Shown: piece after piece, positions 21,211 through 31,200 of the stretch
Numbering within the stretch: the stretch's first letter is position 1
Layout: each line of letters starts with the position of its first letter
From: Siniperca chuatsi
Taxonomy: Eukaryota > Chordata > Actinopteri > Centrarchiformes > Sinipercidae
Length of the DNA stretch: 64,000 nucleotides
Assembly: GCF_020085105.1 (NCBI RefSeq)
Contig: NC_058046.1
Location: forward strand, 26,544,175 to 26,608,174
Direction: 5' to 3'
The notes under the pieces: generated by a model
Seen by the model: the letters and a program-made list of their open reading frames with translations, nothing else
Database searches by the model: none
Told to the model about the DNA's origin: nothing
Translations under genes and position numbers: made by a program

Positions 21211-21719
21211 TAAAAACATGAGCAGGGGTGGAAGATCTTAACACAGTAACAAAGCATCAATAACACAGTGTAAAACTAGCCCATGCATTCAAACTGTTGG
21301 TTAAGTAAAGGTACACATTTACTATCAGAAAATGTAATTTAACAAATGAAATGTTAAAGAACTCATGCGCAATGGTCCCTGTCAGTATTACTGAGGCCAT
21401 GATGTGTAAATAGTATTTTTGTAGCAGCTAGTCGAGGCGGAGCTATTTGATCTTTTTACCTAGTCCACATACTGATTGATAGTTTAACAAGTAATCATTT
21501 TATCGTCTTCCAGCTAATTCAATACATGCATGCAGCTAACGCTATAACTCTTGCGTTGTTTACTCCCACTGGATGTCCAAGGAAGGTGGTCGGATGACCT
21601 TTGAGGAAAGAAGTGCTCTACGAAATGAAAGAACACACTTCAGAGAACACATTACTGACTGATTTTTACAAATGTGCACAATTGTTTATTTGCTGTTGGT
21701 CTCCAAATAGTATCCAAAG
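21211..21719 (-). repeat. Flank with an orphan zinc-finger promoter relic
   Basis: Matches the duplicated flank. At about 21495-21575 it carries a diverged copy of the zinc-finger promoter block (TATCGTCTTCCAGC, CTAACGCTA, TGTTTAC at 21557-21563) with no exon 1 next to it. A further copy was probably lost here. Confidence 0.5.
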
Positions 21720-23144
21720 ATGATTATAGGCAGAGATGTAGCTATTGCAAAAGTGTATTTCATTCAGCAGGTGAACACGTCTCCACAGGAGTTTCAGCTG
21801 GATGGTTTCTCCTGTGTATATTGATCCTCAGGTGTTTTTTTCAGATTAGATTAGATTAGATTCAACTTTATTGTCATTACACATACGTATTACATACATA
21901 CATACGTATCATTACGTACAAGTACAAGGCAACAAAATGCAGTTTAGGTCTAACCGGAAGTGCAATAAGCAAGTGCGGGAAATAAAGTATTTGCATAAAT
22001 GCAGGATAGAACAGTATTATGAAAATATTTTACAAGTGGTGCTATGGACATTATATACAGATGGCAACATTATTCAGTACATAGTACTGGAGTGCAAATG
22101 ATGCAGTATATGTATAAATAAATAGTCCGGTTGTGCAAATGAACATGTGGTACATGTAGCAAAAACAATATAGCAGCGTTTAAAGTTAAGGTATATGAGG
22201 GGACAGTGGAATCAGCGGGGGGCAGAGTTCAGTAGGAAGACAGCTCTGGGAAAACAGCTGTTTCTCAGTCTGCTGGTCCTTGTCCGGAGACACCCGAGGC
22301 GCCTGCCGGAAGGCAGGGGAGAGAACAGTCTCTGGGCAGGGTGAGAGGAGTCCTTAAGAATGCTGCAGGCTCGATGCAGACAGCGTTTCCTCTGGATGTC
22401 CTCAATGGCTGGAAGTAGAGTCCCTATGATGCGCTGGGCAGTTTTCACCACCCGCTCCACTGCCTTGCGCTCTGCAGCAGAGCAGTTCCCATACCAGACT
22501 GTGACACAGCTGGTTAGGATGCTCTCTACTGTGCAGCGATAGAAGTTCACCAGGATAGCTGAGGACAGTTGGGTCTTCTTCAGTGTCCTTAGGAAGAAGA
22601 GACGCTGGTAAGCCTTCTTGACCAGACAGGAGGTGTTGGTAGTCCAGGACAGGTTCTCCGAAATATGGGTCCCCAGGAACTTGAAGCTGGAGACATGCTC
22701 AACAGCCATCCCATTAATGTGGATGGGGTCATGTGTGCCTCCTCTCTCCTTCCTCCTTTGTCTTGGGGGTGTTAAGGAGCAAGTTATTGTCTGAGCACCA
22801 TGTGGCCATGTGCTGGACCTCCTCCCTGTAGGCAGTCGTCACCTTCAAGTATGTGATTTGAGTAAAACGTTTCCCACAAGGGCTGCGATTATGTGGCTCC
22901 TCACTTCTGTGAGTTCTTGTGTGTTTTGACCACAAACTCCTAGAACTGAATCGTCTCCCAAATATTTTCAAATGCAAGGCTACTTGCCTGTATGCGATCA
23001 TATATGCTTTTCCAAATTAGAACCATCAACGTATCTTTTCCCGCAGATCTTGCAAAGGTACGGCTTCTCACCTTTGTGGGCTCTTCTCATGTGGACTGTC
23101 AAGGAACCACTTCGTGCGAAAGCTCCCCACATGTTTTGCAAGTA
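21720..23144 (-). pseudogene. Zinc-finger relic G, cut by L2 LINEs
   Basis: Pieces of a finger array on the minus strand: 23144-22985 encodes [20 protein letters not shown] and a further finger ending LEKHI, then a TGA where copy F has AGG. 22985-22844 encodes degraded fingers with GRRFSSRSL and CGKRFTQITYL. 21843-21720 carries the 3' remainder, matching 10590-10680 of unit C. A 1-kb L2 element separates the last two pieces, and another L2 piece replaces everything upstream. There is no exon 1 or linker. Confidence 0.8.
21844..22843 (-). mobile_element. L2-type LINE, 5'-truncated, inserted in the finger relic
   Basis: The minus strand encodes the L2 RT C-terminal region (22709-22212: FKFLGTHIS, FYRCTVESILTSCVTVWYGNCSA, PSGRRLGCLRTRTSRLRNS) ending in a tail of ATTAGATT repeats at 21844. 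TTCA flanks both ends (21840-21843 and 22844-22847). In unit C the same finger sequence runs through uninterrupted at about 10670, so insertion is proven by the empty site. Confidence 0.85.
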
Positions 23145-23385
23145 GCACCAGGTCAACAGGTGGTCAATCTCCCACCTGTAGGCGGACTCATCCCCATCAG
23201 AGATGAGCCCAATGAGGGTGGTGTCATCTGCAAACTTAAGGAGCTTGTCGGACTGGTGACTGGAGGTGCAGCTGTTGGTGTACAGGGAGAAGAGCAGAGG
23301 GGAAAGAACGTAGCCTTGGAGGGAACTGGTGCTGATCGTCATGTTTCCCCAGCCTCACATGCAGCCTCCTGTCACACAGGAAGTT
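23145..23385 (-). mobile_element. Second L2 LINE fragment, RT core
   Basis: The minus strand encodes [26 protein letters not shown] and [14 protein letters not shown], with the catalytic ADD. It ends abruptly at EIDHLLTWC, joined to zinc-finger sequence. It comes from a different copy than 21844-22843: the overlap of about 45 bases differs at many positions. Confidence 0.8.
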
Positions 23386-23585
23386 TTAGTTGCTTAATTA
23401 AGTGAATGTACAAAATTACTAAGAAAAATGTAATTTAACATATGAAATGTGAAAGTACTCATGCACAATGGTCCCTGTCAGTGTCACTGAGGCCATGATG
23501 TGTAAAGAGCATTTTTTTTGTAGCAGCTAGTCGAGGCGGAGCTATTAAATTTTTTACCTTCTTCACATACTGATGGGTAGTTTAA

Positions 23586-24109
23586 AAGCAGAGTATGTAG
23601 GGTTTTTCCGTGAGTTGTCCTCATGCTTGTCCCCTCCTCTTCAGTTCGGAGAGAGCTTCATCAGAGAGAGAGTGACATAAAGTATGACTGAAAGAGAGAG
23701 AGCGGGCCTAGCGACAACAAAACAGTGAATCAGAGAAATAAAACCTTATTTTGTGATTGTTTCACGGCGGATACGTTCTAAAGAACAAATCAAATCGCCC
23801 ACACCTCCGCACAATGCTGCAGGAAGGAACCAGCTGCTCGCTACGTTAGGAGTCCCGACATCACAGTCCCAACCTCACAGCCTGCGCGCTGTCATTAGCT
23901 GGAGCTACACACCGCTGACGAAAGGTTGACGCCCAGAAACGTCCTGAACACACCAAACTAATAACAAAGTAAGAAAATACAGGCAGAGGGCAGGGTCTGT
24001 GCAGACACAGACACCGCCACACACTTCTAGTGAATCAGTGTTGATTAATAGGGATAGTCTCTACATTTTTTTTTTTTTTTTTTAAAGGAAAATCCTGCAT
24101 ATTCTACCT
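23586..24109. mobile_element. TTAA-target MITE, 524 bp
   Basis: Flanked by TTAA at 23582-23585 and 24110-24113. The left end is AAGCAGAGTATGTAGGGTTTT; the right end read inverted is AGGTAGAATATGCAGGATTTT, an imperfect terminal inverted repeat. Paralogous flanks at about 8930, 14500 and 21475 read straight through GTTTAACAAG or a close variant. Non-autonomous; no open frame of interest. Confidence 0.85.
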
Positions 24110-25592
24110 TTAACAAGGCATCATATTTAATGAGCTAATTATAAGTTTTTGTAGGCTATGTAAAATCTTAATCAGCAAAGTAACTATGGCTGTCAAGTAA
24201 ATGTAGCGGACTAAAAAGTACAATATTTGCCCGTGTAATGTAGTAAAGTAGAACTATATTCACATAAAATTAAAGTATTTTTAATTGGAAGTGTTCAAGA
24301 TTTCACTATCTGTGTGGAATTTACATGCAGTCTTGGCCATTTGAGGACTATCAATGTTGTACTTAAGTACAGTACTTGCACCACTGAATACATGCTTGTT
24401 CAATATGAGGCACTTCCACTGATCAAACTACCAAACGGTATCAAATCACACTTTAACTTAACCTCCAGCAGATGAGCTGCAACATTAACACACCCCATGC
24501 ATGCTATAATTTAACACTCTGAAAAGAGCTATTCTTCCCTATGACTACTTTTACTTTTGATGTCAGTCACACCCATCTGCAATCTTGAGGAACAGAATTT
24601 GCTTATAGCTTTCGAGGTCAGTGTGAATCTGAAATTCTTACATCATCCCTTGGGAGATCAAAAAACAGCATTTCATTGCAGATGTTCCTTTAGGCACTAA
24701 TCTTGGTTTGCACTACTAGCACTTGGGTTGTTATTGCTTTTAGTTAACTTAATCCTTCAATCCATTGATTTTAGAACATCAGTCTGAATAACTGGCATTT
24801 TAAAAAATAGATTTTTAATGTTCACAAAATTCTTTGAGAACACCATGTAGTACACAGCTAAAATTTGTGTTTTTGTGTTACATCAACCACAACAACAAAA
24901 ACCATATCATTTTGATGCAATTACGAAATACATACACATATAAAATTAAATGACATGTTGCAGACAAAAAAAGATCAGTTGGCAGGATGACAACATAAGT
25001 GACCCAACACCATTAGAGAGAGGGCTTCTCTGCTTCGAGATCAGAGTTCACAATCCACTCATATAACTGAGGTATTGTACACAAAAAATAAATAAATAAT
25101 ATTAACTTTACAGGTCAAACATTTGTCAACTATGAACTCACTGTTCAACAATGATTTTTCAAAGATTTGGGAGATTATGATTGTTTCAAAGAAATACTGT
25201 TGCTAACAATAATGTGAGTAATACAGTCATATGAAGGAAAATAAAAAAAGTTAGTTTAACAAACCTTGATGTCATTGTTGAAAATGTACCACTTCATTAC
25301 ACTAAGATATTGAAACCTCTTCTCCACGGGAGTTTCAGCTCAATGGTTTCTCCTGTTTGAGATTTTTCCAGGTATATGATTTGAGAAAAACATTTCCCTT
25401 CACTTGTGTGGGATAGGGTGTGTTTTGTCCATGAAGCACTACAACTGAGTCCTCTCCCACATTTGCAAGTAGAAGGCTACTTGCCTGTATGCAACCTTAT
25501 ATGCCTTGCCAATTGAGACACATGGAAGAATCTTTTCCCACAAGTGATGCAGTAATGTGGCTTCTCAGTGTAGGCTCTTCTCATGTGGACTG
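24110..25592 (-). repeat. Duplicated downstream flank of unit F with finger relics
   Basis: From about 24290 to 25330 it matches 3420-4370 closely. At 25480-25560 the minus strand encodes a complete finger (YCITCGKRFFHVSQLARHIRLH) followed by TGK and a stop, now out of frame with copy F. Confidence 0.7.
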
Positions 25593-27199
25593 TCAAGTCT
25601 CCACAGAGCTCTCCTGTGTTTTGCAAGTACACTGCTTCTCACTTGTATGAATTCTTACGTGCTTTTTCAAGTCTGGCATCCGACAGTATCTTTTCCCACA
25701 GGTGTTGCAGTTATACGGCTTTTCACCTGTGTGGGTCCTCAGGTGGACTTTCAAGTCACTCTTAAGTCTGAAATTTTTCCCACATGTTTTGCAAGAATAC
25801 GGCCTTTCACCTGTGTGGATTGTTATATGCCTTCTCAGTATGGACAGGTCACTAAATCGATTCCCACATGTGTTGCAAAAATATGGCTTCTCACCTGTGT
25901 GAATTCTCAGGTGTCTATCCAATTTGGACTTATCCTTAAAATCTTTCCCACAAGTGTCACATTTGAAAGACTTTTTACAAGTATTCAAGTGAATCTTACA
26001 TACATTGTTACTGTTACTTTTTCTTTTGTGCTGTCTCTTCTGTAGTTCTGGCTCTGCATCTCTAGTTGATCCTGAGTCTTCGTGCTTGCTTCCTTTGTGA
26101 TCTTGGCTCTCAGCTTTATGACAGTTGTGAGAGAGGAGCTGCTGGTCACTGTTTGGTTCTGGTACCACAGAGCTTTTAACTGATATGTTGACAATAGGCT
26201 CCTTCTCAGCTGCATTCTGAGTCAAATCATCATTCAAATACAGAGTCTGATCTTCATTGTGGTCACTTTCCTCATAAGTAGGAGTCAACATAAAGGCATC
26301 AGTCTCCTGCTTCAGTACAAGCTGCTCTCCCTCCTGACTGGTGCAGAGTTCCTCCTGTTCCTCTTTAATCTGTGGAGGCTCTGGGTCCTCTTGGTCCAGA
26401 CTGGAGTTCCTCTCCTGAATACAGAGCTGCTGGTCAGCCAGAACCTCCTCCTCCGTACTGACATGTTGCTGTGGGAGCTCTGGAGGACAAAGGAAGCAAG
26501 TAGCGTGATAGCAGAAAAACACCAGAGCAAATTAATACAAGTGTATATTAAAACGATTAGGATGTTATATGAGGTCCCAGCATTCCCCAGTTAGTTTTTG
26601 CCATGCTGGCGCATGTCCCTAGAGATGGCAATGTCGGTCTGTCAGTCAGTCCATCACTTTGGTTCAGCCTGAAATATCTCAACAACTACAGCATTGGGTT
26701 GAAGTGCCATGAACATACATTCATGTCCCCCCTGAATAGAAATAACTTTAGTGACCCCCCTGATTATTATCTTCCGCCATCATAATGTCAAATTTTTAAT
26801 TTTGACAATACTTCTGGTTTACGACACGCCCATCAGCCACAGCTGTCATTCGTGTTTTGTGCCAGCTAATTAGCACGTTTTAGCATTCTAACAGGCTGAT
26901 GGTGAGCATGGTAAACATTATACCTGCTAAACATTAACATGTTATCATATATCATAAGTACAGCCTCGCACACAGAGCCGCTAGCGTGGCTGCAGACTTG
27001 TTTTAACATCAGTAAGGATTTACACACCTATCCTGTGTAACTTTATTTCGGGTTTCCAAAAGCTATCCAGCAGTCTGCGCTGACGATCGATCTCTTCCTC
27101 GTACTCGACGATAGTTTTTTCAAAGATTCCGAATATTTCTTCAGCAGCAGCAGTTAGTCGCTCGTTGACAAACTCTCTCAAACACTCAACTGAAGACAT
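25593..27199 (-). CDS. C2H2 zinc-finger protein copy F, 4 fingers, 352 aa
   Basis: Exon 1 is 27028-27199 and exon 2 is 25593-26479, joined to an open 352-residue frame. The linker is longer than in the other copies and includes DHNEDQTLYLN, shared only with copy A. IKEE and LKQE motifs are kept. Four intact fingers follow ([32 protein letters not shown]). The next finger starts CKTQ because a small deletion removes its second Cys and shifts the frame, giving the tail ESSVET. Two lost fingers and the normal HTGK end remain downstream out of frame (25590-25480). The intron is long (about 550 bases) and holds a dispersed repeat. Most diverged member with copy A. Nuclear DNA-binding role inferred. 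Confidence 0.83.
26600..26995. repeat. Common teleost dispersed repeat in the intron of copy F
   Basis: Carries phrases such as CTGAAATATCTCAACAACTA, GAACATACATTCATGTCCCC and AGCCGCTAGCGTGGCTGCAG that recur widely in fish genomes. A related copy lies inverted at 30240-30395. No coding capacity. Confidence 0.6.
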
Positions 27200-27282
27200 T
27201 GTTGCTTACAACTGAGGAAATGCTACAGTTTGAGTCTCCTGTTATACCATCCTCATCCAACAGCTGATATGTCGTCAGTTTA

Positions 27283-27390
27283 CCTTTTTTTTCTTCTTCA
27301 TAAAGTTTTATGGCGGTTGGCAACCAACGTTATGGTGCATTACCGCCACCAACTGGAATGGAGTGTGGATCGGGACTCTAACAATACATT
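27283..27390 (-). mobile_element. LINE 3' tail with GAA repeats upstream of copy F
   Basis: The minus strand reads GGTGGCGGTAATGCACCATA, then GCCAACCGCCATAAAACTTT, then GAAGAAG. The tail ends 84 bases upstream of the ATG of copy F. It is a different subfamily from the tails in the other units but the same type. Confidence 0.6.
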
Positions 27391-27494
27391 CACTAATGAT
27401 TAAATAAAAGAAAATAAACTGAGAAAAATCAATAAAAAATAAAATAAATAATCACACCATAGTTATATTCTCTTTATCAAATTTGTTCTCTAAG

Positions 27495-27720
27495 ATAATG
27501 ATTCTTCTTCTTCTTCTTCTTAGCATTTCCGGCACTGTTTAGTGCATTGCAGCCTCCCACTGGTGTAGTAACGTCGTTGGTACTTTTGCCCTCTGAGACC
27601 TTGCGATCCTACAGGTCTGTGGTTTTGAGAAAGTGTACTATTTCCTTAGTTCTCTCTTTTTGAAGCACTCCGTCGCCCAGCGTTTACATCTTCTTCCTCC
27701 TCCCTTCCATTAATAACAAT
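27495..27720 (-). mobile_element. Further GAA-tailed LINE fragment
   Basis: A run of CTT repeats at about 27505-27521 is followed by TAGCATTTCCGGCACTGTTT and GTGCATTGCAGCCTCCCACT. On the minus strand this is another LINE tail of the same general kind, third in this cluster by subtype. Confidence 0.5.
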
Positions 27721-27735
27721 AAATTAATTTGAATT

Positions 27736-27763
27736 AGTAATAATAATAATAATAATAATAATA
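27736..27763. repeat. (TAA)n microsatellite
   Basis: Uninterrupted TAA repeats between the zinc-finger cluster and CENATAC. Confidence 0.9.
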
Positions 27764-28288
27764 AGAAGAATAATACAAAACTATACTATCCTCTCAATTA
27801 GATTTGTTCTTCTATGACAATGAAAAAAAATAGATAACATTAATCTCATGAACTTCTTTCACAAAAATCTGTTTAAAATCTCATCAATAGGTTGTTGTTT
27901 TTTTTGTAAAATTTCAGCCAGCAAAGTCACTGTTGTAAGCTGTCATATGAATGTAGTGGGGTTAAACATCCATGGGTAAAAAGCAAAATGCCCCTGGAAT
28001 GTAGTGAAGTTTCACAACAGGCTACGGCTTCTCTGTGCGGGTTCTCGTGAGTCGGAGCACTTTAACAACAGTACCACATTTCCTGTCTGTTTCCAGGGGG
28101 ACACAAATCGAGACGGTTTTGCTTCCTGTAGCAGGTTACGTGTGCTGAACCTATGCTGGCTTGCGTTTCACTCGAGTAGCTGGATTAAGGAAAGAGCCCC
28201 CCCAAAAAGAGTCGTAATGTTTGGTTTTAGCTCAGCTCCTGTGTCAACTCAGCTTTAGAATATTTTCTGGTTCTTACACACTGTCTAA
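27764..28288 (+). other. 5' flank of CENATAC
   Basis: No zinc-finger homology. It should contain the CENATAC promoter and 5' UTR, but I see no clear TATA or CCAAT box that fixes the start. An in-frame TAA directly precedes the CENATAC ATG. Confidence 0.4.
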
Positions 28289-31200
28289 ATGGGTGCATAT
28301 TACTGTGCCATATGCAGGCAAACAACATTCACTGGGAAGGGACATATCTTCGGAAAAAATCACCAAAGCAGACTTAGAGTGGTTCTTCTGAAATTCTTAG
28401 AAAAGGTAAGTAGGTTCATGTCAAGTGATTCTTACTAATGTGTAATATTTTGAGTATTTTGTGCTCACATTTTCTTCCATCTCGCTGAACTTGACCTGTT
28501 TACGTACTAGCCATGATGCTAACGTTAGCTGCAAACCATCGTCAAAATGACCATGTTGTCACCGTTTGAGTGACACTGATTTTAAGTTTTGTTTTATGTT
28601 TAAGAGTGTGTGCTACCTAACAACACAAACTGTTTAAAGCCTACTAAAATATGTAGTTATTTTGGGATTGATTTAACGTTTACAAAATGGCCACTTACTT
28701 ATTTTATAGTTCATCATTGCTTTTCTTTCCCCTCGTGTGTTGCTGTAACATGTAATCTTATCCTAGTTTATGTGTATGACCAGTGCTGCTAGCCTGATGA
28801 GACCGAATTGCCATTTTGTTTCACTTCATTAATTCAGTGATATAAAAAGAGGTGAAAAAATATATAAATATAACCCAATACAATTCTACAACACCACAGA
28901 GCCTTCCAAATAAACCTAAACAACATTTAACCTTCAGGAAGGTAGGGTTTATTGCAAGGCTGTTGTATTAGACTGAACCAGTTTTAATTAGAGTGTAACT
29001 TTTACGTTTCCTGTGTTTGTTTCATCCACTGTCTCCCAGGTGAAGGAAGCTCGCCGAACACTTAAAAAACCCCAAGTAGAAAAGTTTGATTGCACCCAGC
29101 ACAAGCAGACATTCTGGTGCTACTGCTGTGGGCTTGATATTGAAAGAAATGTTACAGACGGCAACATGACTGTGCTGTACGGAGGCTTGTTAGAACACAT
29201 GGCTACGTAAGTTTTAACTTTTTATTTAGCTTATTTTGCCTTCACTGATGCCCTGCTTCACGTTGACCCAGTACAACCACACACAGCACTCCAGGATTTA
29301 AACAGTATCCTTAGCAATCAGAAAAAATATATAGCTGTGTTTGTGGTTGTGACTGCACATGTATCCCATAAAAGTATATGATCAAAGATCTTTTTATTAA
29401 CTTTAGCATGAGCAACATGTTTTGCTCAGTACTTCATTAGGCTAATGAAAAAGTACAATAAGCCAGTGTCTTAAGTGGGAAAGCTCAAAAAGACATTTAC
29501 TCATTTATAATGGCTGCCTAATTTGTAAAATAGGTTTGACTTCAGATAGTCAAAGTATTAATTAATACAAAAAATCAATCCATATTTATCATAAAATGTT
29601 ATTAAAATCACCCTAAATCCACCCTTGTAATAAGGAAACAATTTAACTACAGAAAATAGCCTTGGGATATCATCTATGTTGTGTGTTCTGCATTAGAAAA
29701 ATACTTCAGAAGATTGTTTTTGTCATGCTGACCAGCATTTCTTGTGCTTATAGTACAATTTAGATGCAGCTCATGTTGCCCAAACTAACAACTATACATT
29801 TGTGAAAAATCTGTGGGCTTGACAAAATTCTCATACTCAGGCTTTTGTCCATATGATATTTTGTGATAAACTGCTTTGGTCTTCTGGTTGCTGGTTGACA
29901 TTTCAAACGTATCTGATTTCAGCACAGAACACAGGAAGAATACACACAAGTTCTGGTGGGACAATAAGGCCGACCCCAAGTTTAGAGACAAGGTCATCAT
30001 CACTGAGGAGGAAACTGAAAGGTAGGCCTGGCGAGCCAAAAAGTCTATATTAATAAATGTTGTTTAGAAAATAAAAGATTCTCTGCAAGGGTAATTGTTT
30101 TTGTTTAGGTTTAAAGCTGAGGTGGCGAAAGCATTGGAATCATTTGTGGAGAAGGAGGATGAATTCATTAAACAGGTAATTCAAAATCACTCTCTCTTTT
30201 TTTGAATGAACTCTGCATTAACCTTGATCACAGCTTAACAAGAATAAGAGCTACGGCCATGCTAGCGGCTCTTTGAGGCTGTACTTAGGCACAGGGGTGC
30301 TTAGAGCTTAATGCAAATGTCCGCATGCTAACGTACTCACAAAGACGATGCTGACATGCTTATTTTACTATGCTACTAGCATGGCTAAAAAGTCTCCTAA
30401 GGAGGGTGATTTTAACCAGACTTGAAATCTACTGATGGTAATCTGTTTTATTTTTCTTGATTTTCTTTTCATGGCTGCAGGAAGCTGATTACATCCGGGC
30501 CCAGGAGAAGCATCGTCAAGAGGTCCTTCAGTGTCTTTTAGAGGTTTGTTGTCCAAGGATGCAGTGGCAGTATCCATCACTTGACTGTTGTTTTTCATGA
30601 TTTTGAGTGGCATGTAAGATAAGACATACAGTGCATCCAGAAAGTATTCACAGCGCTTCACTTTTTCCATATTTCATTATGTTACAGCCTTATTCCAAAA
30701 TGGATTCAATTAATTATTTTCTTGCCTCATTATTTTCTTGCCTCAAGTCTTGAGTCTGAGAGAGTTCAGTTGATTGGACATGATTTGGAAAGGCACACAC
30801 ACCTGTCTATATAAGGTCCCACAGTTAACAGAGCACGTCAGAGCACAAATCAAGCCATGAAGTCCAAGGAATTGTCTGTAGACCTCCGAGACAGGATTGT
30901 ATCGAGGCACAGATTTGGGGAAGGGTACCAAAAATGTCTGCAGCATTGAAGGTGCCAATGAGCACAGTGGCCTCCATCATCTGTAAATGGATGAAGTTTG
31001 GAACCACCAGGACTCTTCCTAGAGTTGGTCGCCCGGCCAAACTGAGCGATCAGGGGAGAAGGGCCTTAGTCAGGGAGGTGACCAAGAACCCGATGGTCAC
31101 TCTGACAAGAGGTCCAGCGTTTCTCTGTGGAGAGAGGAGAACCTTCCAGAAGAACAACCATCTCTGCAGCCCTCCACCAATCAGGCCTGTGTGGTAGAGT

